DNA from: Eumeta japonica
Taxonomy: Eukaryota; Arthropoda; Insecta; Lepidoptera; Psychidae
DNA length: 64,000 nucleotides
Assembly: GCA_005406025.1 (NCBI GenBank)
Contig: BGZK01002024.1
Span: forward strand, 1-64,000
Reading direction: 5' to 3'
Part shown: in pieces, positions 25,701-35,246 of the stretch
Position numbering within the stretch: position 1 is the stretch's first letter
How the letters are laid out: each line of letters opens with the position of its first letter
Position numbers and translations under genes: made by a program
The notes under the pieces: generated by a model
What the model was told of the DNA's origin: nothing
Seen by the model: only the letters and a program-made list of their open reading frames with translations
Database searches by the model: none

Positions 25701-28314
25701 GTATTGTACTATGAGTGATGTTGGCTTAGTGGTTACAAGTATCACCTTGAAACCAAAAGTAACCAATCCGATGCCAACCATGATGGAATTGACCAATGAG
25801 TTTTCAACTTAAGTTCAATCAAAGCACATGTTCCATGCACCAAAGACCAAGGTAGACCTGGTCCTGGATATTGTCATCGCATTGGTTACAATGATCATCA
25901 GCATTCTTCAATCTACACTAAACCAACATGGAGGGTTTAAGGTCCAAATCTAAAATAAAAAGATTGTGGGAGAATATGTTTCAGCAGTGAGGTGAATGAA
26001 AATCGACAGAATAAAAACAAGGCATTATACACAGTTCAGAAATAGGAGAAGAAACAACTGTTTCAGACTCAATAACTCCTTCAGTTGGATTTTTTCAGTG
26101 TTACACTTACATCTATTATCTCTGGGAGCGTTAAGAAATGCATATAACTTTTGTAATAAAAATAAAAAATTCCCATTTAAGATTTCAAATTGTGACGCTA
26201 TAAAATATCTAAATTGTAGATTACATTTAAGTAATTAAAGTGTCCTATAAGCTAATCACAAATCTTTTTGATTTATTATTTTCCTTAGGTCAAAAGTTAG
26301 GACTAAGTGTTACATTAAATGTATTATCATAGAGACGATTTTATTCTTCTGAACTATTAAGCAATTATGGATGGAGAACCATTAAAAGAAATAGCTGTAA
26401 AGACCTGGTATTTTTTTTATAGTCCGTAAATGATAATGTACTATACTTACAATAGACAATTACTTTCACAGTGAAGTTGTATAATGGTTTTGTTAACAGA
26501 AAAATTATAGTATCTACCATAGCTGTAGGAACTCGAAAAATAAGCATGAAGAGAATTAACAATAAGTATTGTTGTGATTTGGAAAACAAATCTTTGGCAG
26601 CTTTAATTTGAAAGAAGTATTTAATTTTAATATTTCACAATCAAAATAATCTATAGCTGAAGATGAAACATTTTTAAAAGCAATGATATGAAACATTTTT
26701 AAAAGCATAAATTTTAGACACTAATAATTTTATTATAGATGCCTTAATCTCAACAATGTGGTGTTCACACACGGCTTAGTTCTGTAAATGATCCACTTCT
26801 TCATTTCATATCAGATTTAATTTTTATAATTTAATCAAATCATGATAAGGATTTTCTGTCATATGCAACTCCTCAAGATAAGCATGATAAAGTGAAACAA
26901 CATGAGCAAGCTGGTATTTAATAAATATATTAAGTCAGAGTTATTATTTTGAGTTTAGGCTGTTTTCTGAATAAGAATAAGTCAAATCAACTACCTATTC
27001 TAAATTAATTCTCCTTAATTAAGCGTAAATCACTTTATATTAGTGTTACTCTATAGGTATTTCGTTGTTGAACAATATGATTTTTATAATGATCATTCTA
27101 TAATCTTCAATGAAAAATTAAACTGTTTATATATTTAATTCAACTTTTTAGTTTTGTCTTATATTATTCTTAAACTACTCTATTCAATAGTACTATCTGC
27201 TTATTTTATACTCCCAATGAACAAATCTTGCGACAACCAAAATGACCAAGTATATAAAAACAAAGGCAAGCAATTTTTTACATAAATAATTATAAATTGG
27301 TCAGATAATCTAAATCTGTGAAAAAATTTATTTCATACATTATTTAACACTGTTAACATAACTGTGAAATTAATGTAACTATTGATATTAGAGATAAATG
27401 TCATAAGAACTATAATTTTATGTTTAATTTATCTACAGAATATCTTATGACATATCAATGAAATGTCTAACATTACAATTTTAAATAGTGTTAAACAAAA
27501 ATATAAATTATTTTTATTTAACACATGACTTAGAAACTGTACACATTTTTACTAATTTCATTTGGAGGGAGGGACACTCTTAATTATTTTTCATGACAGG
27601 TATTTTAATTTTAGCCAAGACTATGAGAACAAGTTTCATCTCCACTAGGTATATACTACCTACTTTTTTTAAATAATATGACACTACTTGAAATACCCAC
27701 CTATAAATTAAAGCTATGTCAACATAACTTACATACTTATTAAAGCTTTATTTAATGAATCTGTATTCATAGGCCACTGTGAAGAACAAGGGCGACCCTT
27801 GTTCTTCACAGTGTAACACGTTAGTAACGTTCATATACCTAGGCGTGTTATTAATTAATATGCATATATTAAACTAACTTCATATTATTATTAAACATTT
27901 AATTTCCATTACAATTTACTGATATTTAAGAAAATGAGAGATTTTATTGAAAAGTGAACATTGCTATGTATAGACAGAGAGGTACTGCGCACTCCATACC
28001 GTGGGAGATGTATTCTGTTGATGAGCTTCCACCGATGGAGATGTGTACCACCACGGTTGTTGAGGAGAATTATCTTCACGTGAAGAGGAACCGGACATTA
28101 GTCGGTAGTCGTAAGCCGGTGTAGATCCATCGCTGGCATTGTTTGAAAATCCACTAGTCATTTTGTATGTAAACAGTTGATGAGTGGCGGCTGCTGTACT
28201 CCTAGGAACTCCATCTGCGATTTGTTGGTGCTGAAGTTCACCTGCGCTCCCTTGCCACCACGAGGCCTCGTCGCGCGCAACCCACGCGCCCCCCGTCGCG
28301 CCACGATCCCCCAT
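10711..28314 (-). CDS. Dsp1: Dorsal switch protein 1: two-HMG-box HMGB-type chromatin protein with glutamine-rich N-terminus
   Basis: Six coding exons on the minus strand, each flanked by GT-AG: 28314-28000, 14566-14087, 13981-13766, 12551-12388, 11629-11455 and 10818-10711. They join in frame to about 485 residues. Exon 1 carries [13 protein letters not shown] and WWY, which match the N-terminus of fly Dsp1. Exon 2 is almost all glutamine with mixed CAA and CAG codons. HMG box A starts near residue 295 ([20 protein letters not shown]) and runs into exon 4. HMG box B starts near residue 384 ([20 protein letters not shown]) and ends near 455. The tail is short and acidic (EIDDD, then DDEYE). 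The family bends DNA non-specifically in the nucleus and in flies works as a corepressor with Dorsal and as a Polycomb recruiter. The start is the first in-frame ATG after an in-frame stop. Intron 1 is 13.4 kb and rich in repeats. Its donor GTATGG is slightly weak, so an extra exon or isoform is possible. Confidence 0.93.
11877..11904. repeat. Perfect palindrome, 12-bp arms, 4-nt loop
   Basis: GGAACTCTAAAT, loop TATT, then its exact reverse complement. It lies in the Dsp1 intron between the last part of box A and box B. Confidence 0.9.
14087..14566 (-). repeat. Dsp1: Glutamine-rich coding tract (Dsp1 exon 2)
   Basis: This 480-bp exon encodes 160 residues, of which well over half are glutamine, interspersed with N, H, S, L and A. 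CAA and CAG alternate, so it is not a pure triplet repeat and is probably fairly stable in length. Fly Dsp1 has a similar glutamine-rich region before the HMG boxes, although the residues are not alignable. Confidence 0.9.
16255..16570 (+). mobile_element. tRNA-type SINE-like repeat, diverged
   Basis: The left part (TGGCGGCTGAGTGACTAAG from about 16270) resembles a degenerate pol III A box. The right part (CCAGCATGGAAGACTTAACC, about 16462-16481) matches the 3' part of the copy at 25713-25995 (CCAACATGGAGGGTTTAAGG). The same order and orientation suggest one SINE family. The boundaries are approximate. Confidence 0.5.
18058..18440 (-). repeat. Common lepidopteran interspersed repeat, inverted copy
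   Basis: It begins TTTTAACTGACTTCAAAAAAG, the reverse complement of the end of the block at 23281-23790. A TTTTTTTTTATGTATATAC stretch and a CGATTTCGAAATTTC stretch follow, an arrangement I recognise from lepidopteran genomes. Inside is a 13-bp-arm hairpin with one mismatch, GGTCCCATAGTCA (from about 18228) against TGACTATGGGATCC. I do not know the family name; a non-autonomous element such as a Helitron derivative is possible. Confidence 0.6.
19152..19201. repeat. Perfect palindrome, 19-bp arms, 12-nt AT loop
   Basis: GGAAATTAAAGTATTAGAT at 19152-19170 and its exact reverse complement at 19183-19201. The loop is itself AT-rich and partly self-complementary. It lies in Dsp1 intron 1. Confidence 0.9.
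20049..20172. repeat. Foldback repeat, about 40-bp arms
   Basis: The left arm, about 20049-20092, is a near reverse complement of about 20129-20172. Both contain AAATATTAGTATTA followed by TGTGAAA. The arms differ at a few positions and are separated by about 36 bases. It resembles a small MITE; no clear target duplication was found. Confidence 0.7.
22398..22442. repeat. TG/TA microsatellite
   Basis: A short TGTGTGTG run passes into an ATATATAT run and then ACACATATACAC, giving a roughly self-complementary dinucleotide tract. Confidence 0.9.
22616..23156. repeat. Large inverted repeat, about 190-bp arms, 164-bp spacer
   Basis: Positions 22616-22802 pair with 22967-23156. Shared landmarks are CAAAACAAATTA at the outer ends, CATATTCTTCTACAACTTAA, ACTTTTTCTACTCATCAATA and CTATGAATAACAAACAA next to the spacer. 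By eye the arms are about 85-90 percent identical with a few indels, and weaker complementarity continues some tens of bases outward. The Dsp1 primary transcript would carry this as a long RNA hairpin. A DNA transposon derivative with long inverted ends is the most likely origin. Confidence 0.88.
23281..23790 (+). repeat. Common lepidopteran interspersed repeat
   Basis: It contains TGGATCCCATAA, a CATCAAAATCGGTTCACCCA stretch and the terminal block CCTCCTCCTTTTTTGAAGTC. This is the reverse-complement relative of 18058-18440. The 64-codon frame at 23563-23757 falls entirely inside it and is not a host gene. The left boundary is uncertain. Confidence 0.65.
23833..25048 (-). mobile_element. Degenerate mariner, AGGTC-type family, in Dsp1 intron 1
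   Basis: The ends form imperfect inverted repeats: TAGGTCAGAGAAAAAGG on the left, and the reverse complement of the right end is TAGGTCGGGACAAAAG. TA lies at the insertion site. Read on the minus strand, pieces of a mariner transposase remain, including [16 protein letters not shown] and FKEFGWEM, matching the copy at 39602-40798. Several stops and small deletions break it. About 1.2 kb, close to full mariner length. Confidence 0.88.
25713..25995 (+). mobile_element. tRNA-derived SINE-like repeat
   Basis: TGGCTTAGTGGTTA near 25725 fits a pol III A box. The 3' part has CCAACATGGAGGGTTTAAGG, AGATTGTGGGAGAATATG and TTTCAGCAGTGAGG, which resemble the ends of lepidopteran SINE/LINE tails with an AGCAGTGGG motif. 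A second, older copy lies at 16255-16570. No clear B box was found, so I rate it SINE-like. Confidence 0.55.
26663..26707. repeat. Two-unit tandem duplication, 25-bp period
   Basis: ATGAAACATTTTTAAAAGCA occurs at 26663-26682 and again, perfectly, at 26688-26707. The perfect copies suggest a recent slippage or duplication. Confidence 0.9.
27775..27813. repeat. Perfect palindrome, 18-bp arms, 3-nt loop
   Basis: CACTGTGAAGAACAAGGG at 27775-27792, loop CGA, exact reverse complement at 27796-27813. It lies in Dsp1 intron 1, about 190 bp downstream, in transcript terms, of the exon 1 donor. Confidence 0.92.
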
Positions 28315-28599
28315 CTTATGATCACCGTTTGCCCCGTCGAGCAAATTCTTTATGTAGTTTGCTTTATTACGCGAATTATCAACGTTTTCCTAATAAATCT
28401 TGAAATCATATCACTTTTCCCGTTTATTTTTACTATGAAAATGACCAATGAAAAATCGTTACAATTTTATTAAATGGATACCCAACAATTTGTCCCAATT
28501 TTCAATAAATCATGACTGAAATATAAAATTATAATAGACACGCTTTGCACATTCCTTAGTGTTTCACACAAAAAAACACAAAATCCACAAAACACAATC

Positions 28600-28880
28600 G
28601 AGTGTCTGAAAAAAGCTACCGGCTTCAAGTTCGATTCCACACGCGTACGTTTTGTCTTCGTTTTTACTTAATAAATTTGGCAACATCGCACAACTAGACG
28701 CTAAACAAGAATACAGCGGCGCCCTCAACGCGCAGCGGCCGCTACGGAAACAATCGAACACACACGAAGAGAAGCCGATCCGGCCCGAAGCGGCAACAAG
28801 GCCGTCCAGCAACCGGTCAATAAGACGATTAGCGCACAGCCACGACCGGCGGACCAGTTTTATTCGACTCGACGATTTTA
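28600..28880 (-). promoter_or_regulatory. CpG-rich candidate promoter / 5'UTR of Dsp1
   Basis: In an AT-rich neighbourhood this stretch is rich in CG and GC, with GCGGCCGCTACGG near 28736 and several CCGG sites. It lies 290-570 bp upstream of the Dsp1 start codon and shares its orientation. Frames of 92-109 codons run through it on both strands, a side effect of composition. No TATA box or certain initiator was identified, so the transcription start is unknown. Confidence 0.5.
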
Positions 28881-28899
28881 TAACTTGGTACATTTTTTA

Positions 28900-30960
28900 T
28901 GAAATATTTATGAAAAGTATTATAATATAATACAATGTATGAGTATAAACGTCGAGTTATAACTTTTTCTATTAAGTACGTAACTTTTGAAAATGAAATA
29001 AATGATTATTAGAACAAAGGAATTTCCTGTACGTATCGTTAGTACCTATTAACAAAAAAAAGATATATCTTCTTTTGATGGATTTTACTTTTTATAAGCA
29101 CTTATTATCGACGGAGATTGTATTACACTGATTAATAATTAAAACAGAGGAAGAAACAGAAATCTGGAATATATAAAAATCGCTATATTTATTTATTAAT
29201 AAAAATTAAAGATTCTACTAATAAAATGGACAATTCGTATTTTAACACAAAACAAACGTCCCGTACTCTAGTAGCTACATACGTACACATACTTATGTGC
29301 CGAGGATATTTCAAAAAACTATTGTTTACTTGTTTTTCAGACAAGTTATATAATATACATATATTGTAAATTCGATTACATGATGTTCTGAAGGTGTTCA
29401 TGTAACCGTTATTACATACCTAACAAGTAAGCAGTATTCCACTACTCTCCATGATTACTAGTTCTACATATGTGTATATATATCAAAACTAAATCAAAAA
29501 TAAACGAAAATGAACGAAAATGAAGTATAGTTATATCATGCGTCACTATAATAAAAATACCTAATGCTGGTGGTATATTGTTGTTCACAGATCAATAATT
29601 TTGTTCAGAGATTAAATGGATAATTAAACATTGTTTCCAACTTATCCTAACTGCTATTAGATTAAAAAAAAACAGCCAAGAGCATGTTAGACTATGCTCA
29701 GTGTAGGATTCCGTAGCGGTTATTACAAAGAAATACACTACATATGAAATTTTGTATTAGTTTTCTAGTGTGAAATGTTGGTTAGTTAGACAGATAATTA
29801 CATTCTTTTTCGGTTTGAAGAGGTAAATAATAGGTTTCGATAAATAATTATATGACAATATTTTATACAAGTTTTATATTAAGTATATTTTATTATTATT
29901 AAATGACTTTAGTGTAATGCATTACAATTTTAATGTATTTACCTAACTACATAATTATGTATTAAATTTTAAGTTCTTTAAAAGAAACACTATTGTCGAA
30001 AAATATAAAAATACGATGTCAAAAGTACAACAGCAAAAAAGCGTATTTCATTGCAATTACGTCCTTTTGTTGAGAGGCGTAGGTTTTCGACAATAACTCA
30101 AAAAAGGTAAATCCGATCATGTTCAAAGTAATTTGCATTAAATGAATTTATTGAGCGTTATCTTTGAATATTTTTTAATATTTTTGGACATATAGTTTAA
30201 AAGACAAAGGGAGGAGGACACAATTTATGTTACTTTCGGAACAATATTTTCCGAAAATAATCACGTAATCAAAAAAAAAATGCTTAAAAGACTTACAGTG
30301 CATTTAAAAGAACAGTTGAAATATGTGCTATATGTTGATGTATGCTTATTTTTTTTTTTCAGCTTCTGGTACATGTATGGAGTGCCCCCGTAGAAATATT
30401 TATTTTTGTTATTTACCTCCAAATCTAAGTAGTCTTATACAAGATACCTGTACTTTAAATTTCATCAATGCACATTTTGTAGTTTTTCAGCAAAATGCAT
30501 GTGACATACGGGGACGTGACGAAATTATAACGGGTTCCGTTTCTGCTATTTTCGCTACGTACCCCTATAAAAAGGCCAGGTCGATTAAGGTACAGTGTAC
30601 AATAAAATTTAATATATTCTGAAAAGTAAAGTGATAGATTTTACAGGTTTTGTATTTTTTTTTCATCGTTACACTGACGATCCACACTCTCCTATAACCT
30701 TCTTTAATTCAAAACGAGGAGTTTGAACCTTAAACGCTCAACCCTGGCCGGTGCTAGTCGAGGGCTGCTAAAGATCGATGTCGCCAACACGATAACACCA
30801 GGGGCCAACGATTTACGTGTTCTCCGAGGCATGGAGAAATGGTTATAGTTTGACTTGTTTAATTTATCAATTCGATCATAATAAAGAGTCGCAGTGTTAC
30901 CTTTAGTGTAAAGCAATACGTGGCTTACTCATACTCATACATTGTCATTATATTTAACTA
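28900..30960. other. Intergenic, mostly unrecognised, with repeat fragments
   Basis: No supported gene. Around 29665-29760 the motif CTCAGTGTAGGATTCCGTAG resembles a fragment common in lepidopteran repeats. A 99-codon frame at 30323-30622 has no motif I recognise and directly follows a T-rich tract; it may be chance. The stretch at 30712-30850 is one of a repeated pair listed separately. Confidence 0.45.
30712..30850. repeat. Interspersed repeat copy, related to 55982-56125
   Basis: It shares an ordered series of matches with the copy in EXOSC9 intron 4: TTGAACCTTAAAC, a CTGG..GCTAGTC block, GGGCTGCTAA, ACGATTT and CATGGAG. The family is unknown to me; a retroelement 3' end is one possibility. 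Confidence 0.5.
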
Positions 30961-30981
30961 TGTGCATTGCACACTGAAATA

Positions 30982-31009
30982 TTAATATCACTAAAGCTAG
31001 TGATATTAA
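30982..31009. repeat. Perfect palindrome, 12-bp arms, 4-nt loop
   Basis: TTAATATCACTA, loop AAGC, exact reverse complement. It is the first of a series of hairpins between 30.98 and 31.96 kb. Confidence 0.9.
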
Positions 31010-31033
31010 ATTTAATTATGTAATAAAATAAAT

Positions 31034-31083
31034 CATGCTCTTTCCACGAAGGTGTGTTCACACTTGCATGGAAATAGCATGAG
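31034..31083. repeat. Imperfect hairpin, 24-bp arms, 2-nt loop
   Basis: The left arm starts TCATGCTCTTTCCA and ends GGTGTG; the right arm starts CACACTTGCATGGAAA and ends AGCATGA. Twenty of 24 positions pair across a TT loop. No coding context. Confidence 0.75.
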
Positions 31084-31119
31084 ATTTTTCATTTTTCATA
31101 TCGAGCGATTTCCCTGTCA

Positions 31120-31265
31120 ATCGTGAATCCGATATCGATACTGTTCTAAATTTAAATTACGATTAGTCCATTGTCCAGTCCCGATTTTAATTTCATTCCC
31201 AATTCCTTTCCTAGTTCTTGTATCGATTTTTGGCCGGGTTCCACCCTTAATTCCGATTCGGCTCT
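31120..31265. repeat. Degenerate GATTCC/TTCCAAT-type tract
   Basis: Short variants such as TCCCGATTTTAATT, CCCAATTCC and AATTCCGATTCGG follow each other with no intact repeat unit. The same compositional signature appears at 31400-31510, 47505-47640, 60480-60790 and 60975-61085. I read it as a decayed hexamer-like minisatellite. Confidence 0.5.
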
Positions 31266-31300
31266 TAATCCTAAACATTCGTTATAGAGATTATACGAAC

Positions 31301-31336
31301 AATACTAGTTATTTATGTTAATAAATAACTAGTATT
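31301..31336. repeat. Perfect palindrome, 16-bp arms, 4-nt loop
   Basis: AATACTAGTTATTTAT, loop GTTA, exact reverse complement. Confidence 0.92.
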
Positions 31337-31399
31337 ATTCTGTTACGTCGTTGGACGTCTTCATTGTAATGTATGTACATGCACCGCTGCGGCTAGAAT

Positions 31400-31510
31400 G
31401 GGTCGATATCAATCGCGGTGTCACTCTTAATTTCGATCCTGGTTTTGATCAATGTGCCGCTGTCAATTGATTACGTTTCAGCTCATGGTTCCAGTTTAGT
31501 TCCCGGTATA
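31400..31510. repeat. Degenerate GATTCC-type tract, second block
   Basis: Variants of TTCGATCC, GGTTTTGATC, GGTTCCAGTTTAG and TTCCCGG follow one another, like the block at 31120-31265. The two blocks are separated by the palindrome at 31301-31336. Confidence 0.4.
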
Positions 31511-31916
31511 AGAAACCTAAATATCGATAACGAACTATTCCCACTTATAAACTGCTAAATTAAATTTCTTCTACCACCTTGCTATCAAGCGCGAAATAAC
31601 CGTTGTGGGTTCAATGGGATGCCCGCAACCCCAATATACTTCTGATGTTACACTTCCTTGGTTTATTGAGATCGACAGGTTGATGTTATATCCAATGCCT
31701 TAATAAAATAATAAAAAAAAAACGATGAATCACGATTCATTGTTTGTTTTTTTATTAATTAATGTTGCGTTCCAAATCACCCATCGTGATTCGAACGCAG
31801 CAAAGCTCTTAGACATACATTATGTCACATTTTTGACAGCATATTATGTTTATTTTTGACACATGAGTACTTCTATTGAAAAAAAACGATGACTATTCTA
31901 CCGCTACCAGCGATTC

Positions 31917-31960
31917 GCTAGGTGAGCAGCATCTATATTAATAGATGCTGCTCACCTAGC
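31917..31960. repeat. Perfect palindrome, 20-bp arms, 4-nt loop
   Basis: GCTAGGTGAGCAGCATCTAT at 31917-31936, loop ATTA, exact reverse complement at 31941-31960. It is the longest perfect palindrome I found in the window. Confidence 0.93.
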
Positions 31961-32339
31961 ATTAAAGGAATCACCTAAAATTAAAGGAATGCATGCACGT
32001 GTACATTGCCGTCAAAACTTTGGAATCGCCTTCTTTTTTGGTAACGTGGCACTGACGTTACTAGTCTGCACTCTTAGTAAACATAGGTAACCTAACTTTA
32101 ATCTAAAAAGTTTATCATATTTTTTTGTTATTATCAGTCCGGGTAATTACTCTGATTGTTTTTGCTACACGACCTACTTCAGTTGCGAATTTTTTTAATC
32201 TAATCCAAATGTTAGTATCGGGAACAGGGATATCGATATCGAGACAATGAAAAAAGTGGTCCAGATGTATCGGCTATTCGTTATCGATAGTAAATCAATT
32301 GTTATACATGAATACCGACTCCGGATGGTCAAATGGTAA

Positions 32340-32653
32340 AAATAATATGAAAACAATTCCGCAATACCAGAGATAGTATAGCTCATCTCATCGAAGCGCG
32401 CGACCAAGATTTGTACCCTAATATAAAAAATTTCTTACAAATACTGGCAACCCTCCCGGTCAACGTATGTAGCAACCGCAAAGAAATCTTTTCTACTTTT
32501 CGCAGAGTAAAATCTTGGTCGCGTGCCTCAATGGCACAGGAAAGATTATCTGGGCTATCTCTCCTAAATATACATAAAGTTGTAAAACTTAATATCGATG
32601 AGATTATCAACGTTTTTGCAAAAAAGAAACGTAAGCTTGAATTCGTAATTTAA
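32340..32653 (+). pseudogene. hAT-family transposase C-terminal (dimerisation) remnant
   Basis: The frame ending at 32653 reads YPNIKNFLQILATLPV, then STFRRVKSW, then ERLSGLSLLNIH, and ends KKKRKL. This is the pattern of the C-terminal dimerisation region of hAT transposases and their domesticated relatives (ZMYM- and THAP-associated proteins): LL..L.TLPVS...ER.FS.LRR.K, then ER..GL.LL.IH. The catalytic parts are absent, and the SASAERSF segment is altered to CSNRKEIF. I see a short fossil of an autonomous element. Its proximal end is uncertain. Confidence 0.82.
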
Positions 32654-35069
32654 GTCAGCACCTTAATAATTATTGTAAATAAAATTATTGAATGTAAGAT
32701 GTATACTAGAGATCTATTTAATTTGATATCCTTTGAAGTTGTAAGAATTTAATTAAAATAGGTTCAGTAGTTGAGAGTGTAAATGTGACATGCGATGTGC
32801 GAACAAACAAAACGTTTACTTTTGTAATTTTCGCGAGCGCACATACTAACATTTTATAGGTTTATTAATTTACTAGTTTTGCTCCACGGCTTTGGCCACG
32901 TGGAACTATTCACTGTACAAAATCCTAGTCAGCACGTCATATATTTTGTAAACATCTCCTTTGCAGAAATGCACTATGTCGATCATGAACGAGTTCATAT
33001 TCCGATTCGCACTTGGCCGATTTTTGGGTTACTGTGACCACAAACTTTTTTGAGGGCTGGATCCGCGCTTGCTATCGAACGAGTACTGTAGCACTATGGC
33101 ACTATACATGCCAACTCTGCTAACCTAATCCGTATTAGTATTAAAGCACTTGGCTTGCACATAAATATAATTATGTCTTTACATGTAATTATTACCCTGT
33201 GCTATAACCTGTACAACATAAAGAGATAACCCGTGGTGACTTCGCCCGTATAGAAACAGAACCGATGCAGAATTTATCCGTTTCTGTTAAGGAGTTATTA
33301 TTATAAACAAATAACCAAAATCGCGAATCCTACAAACACGTAAAAACGAAATGGTGAGAAAAGTTACCACGCCATCCATTTGTGGAATGTATTATGATTG
33401 ACATTGAGGTGAATATCTAAAATATTCAATCAAGTAAAAGTAATATCACAAAACTTACAACCACGCGGATGAATAGGGAAGCGAATGCTACTTTTCTTAA
33501 TAAAAATACCCTATGATCTATCTAACTTCCTATTAATGGACGAATTTTTAAAATCTGCCCAATAGTGCTTGAGGTAATCTATTACAAACAAACAAAATTA
33601 CTTTCATACTTTTTACTTTGGTTTGTTACATGGAGTTATGAATCTAAAACGTTTAATAATAATCATCTACTCTTTAATGTATTCTTTTATTCTTACTACC
33701 TACTTAGATCTCTTATGGTATAAATTAAAAAAAAAAAAAAGCTAATAATGATAATGATAATTTACATAATAATATAAGATCCAACACGAGATCCTGATAA
33801 CAGTTTAGACCTAATTGTTTAAAATGGATCAGTAAGCTATTCCATGATTACAGACTACTGACCTAATTCATTATAAATACATAATGGGGCCCATCATATA
33901 ATCAATTTCATCGAATGGCTAAAAATGCGATGGAGGGCCACGTCAAATTATATATATTGTATGACAAGGTCAATTTTTTTAGGCCGCCCATAATAAGACG
34001 TGTATGTAATTCGATAAAGTTCCAGTAGTAGGTATATCAATCGAAGTGAAGTTAGGGGCGTAACTTATTATAAACATACATATTTATTTGACAAACCTTT
34101 ATGATTATGTAAATTGGAATGGGATTTTAACATTTTTGTACATTTAGCAATTATTTAGCATTTACAAAATCGTTTTTTTTTTTAATAAAACGGCTCATGT
34201 TTAAACATAATCTATCATTAGAAAGCATGAAAGTTAACAAAAAAGAAAATGCTATAAGAACTTTAAACTTCAAAACGTCAAGTTCATGAGAAAATCGATA
34301 AGCTTCCCCGGTGAATATTTTTAGATTTTGCCCAATAAATATCTCAGTTTCAAGAATACAGTAAGACAGTAAGTCAATTCAAGTTAGCTTCACAATAAAA
34401 TACTCACTTATGCCTCATAATACTAATAAAATACTTACTAATGCCTATAAATATTTAGCTAAAGGTGCCGCTGACGAGCCTTTACAATGAAAATAATGTA
34501 ATAAATATAACACAGATATATACATACACATATATATCTACATGTCTGTACAATACGAGTCTCGTATTGTTATGTGAACGCAATCAGTATCACAGAACGC
34601 TATTACACAGTTATCATAAGGAATCGGTACACTACTTTGTCTGTTATCGTGTGTATGCCCTTATCATACTTGTTTTTGTTTGTTTTTTTTTTGTTTGAAC
34701 TCTTTCGTTAAATTCATAAGATGTTGGTTTTTTTTTAGATCTTGTGATAAGTATTGATTGTGATAAGATGTCGATCGCAGAACCAGAAGGAAGAAGCCGG
34801 ACGTTTTTTGTGTTAGCTCATAATCCGCTTCTAGATGTAACAAGCCTCTTTTAGACGTAATAAGTCCTCCTATGACGATCTTAGAACATAATTGTAAGCC
34901 ATCAGATTGTCACCTCTAAATCGGTGAAGCTATACGTATCATGTATTTTTGAATGATTTATAAAATTCTTTACATCATTAAATAAGAATCGGTCCAAATA
35001 GTGGCTTTCTCGATTTAACGACATTATATTCACAATTCTGAAGTCGATACCAAAATCCTTAACAATAAA
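32654..35069. other. Intergenic, nothing recognised
   Basis: AT-rich. The segment at about 32760-32830 (GGTTCAGTAGTTGAGAGTG followed by ACAAACAAAACG) resembles the 3' parts of lepidopteran retroelements. Otherwise no gene, RNA or element was recognised. Confidence 0.4.
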
Positions 35070-35244
35070 TCTATACTAATATCATGAATGCGAAAACAAG
35101 AAGTTTTCACAACTAAATTATTGAACCGATTTTGATTGTATTATATGTGAGTTGCACCCGAGGGAAGGAAGGCTACTTTTTTCTCAAGAAAACGCTATAT
35201 CTATGAAAGATAACGGGATAACGAGATACGAAAGATAAGGACAA
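35070..35244. repeat. Lepidopteran-type repeat fragment interrupted by a mariner
   Basis: AATGCGAAAACAAGAAGTTT, TTGAACCGATTTTGATTG and GCACCCGAGGGAAGGAAGGC occur in the order seen in a common lepidopteran repeat (ACTGAACCGATTTTGATGAA followed by a CCCGGGGAAGGAC block). It ends at the mariner insertion at 35245-35246. Confidence 0.5.
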
Positions 35245-35246
35245 TA

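Larger units (their letters stand above)
14567..27999 (-). other. Dsp1 intron 1 (13.4 kb), repeat-rich
   Basis: No other coding exon could be supported inside it. It holds two SINE-like copies, two foldback repeats, two blocks of a common lepidopteran repeat, a dead mariner, a microsatellite, a short tandem duplication and an 18-bp-arm palindrome, each listed separately. The stretches between them (roughly 14.6-16.2, 16.6-18.0, 18.5-20.0, 20.2-22.3 and 26.0-27.7 kb) are AT-rich and show nothing recognisable. Confidence 0.75.

Noticed and set aside
28621..28650. AGTTCGATTCCACA, resembling a tRNA T-arm
   Set aside because: The flanks do not form the T stem, and no acceptor or anticodon arm fits. 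No tRNA gene was found in the window.
28564..28930. Overlapping frames of 92 and 109 codons on opposite strands upstream of Dsp1
   Set aside because: Both lie in the CpG-rich patch, where stop codons are rare by composition. Neither shows a domain.
30323..30622. 99-codon open frame on the plus strand with an acceptor-like T-run and CAG in front
   Set aside because: The protein has no motif I recognise. The frame follows a poly-T tract common in this DNA, and no partner exon was found.
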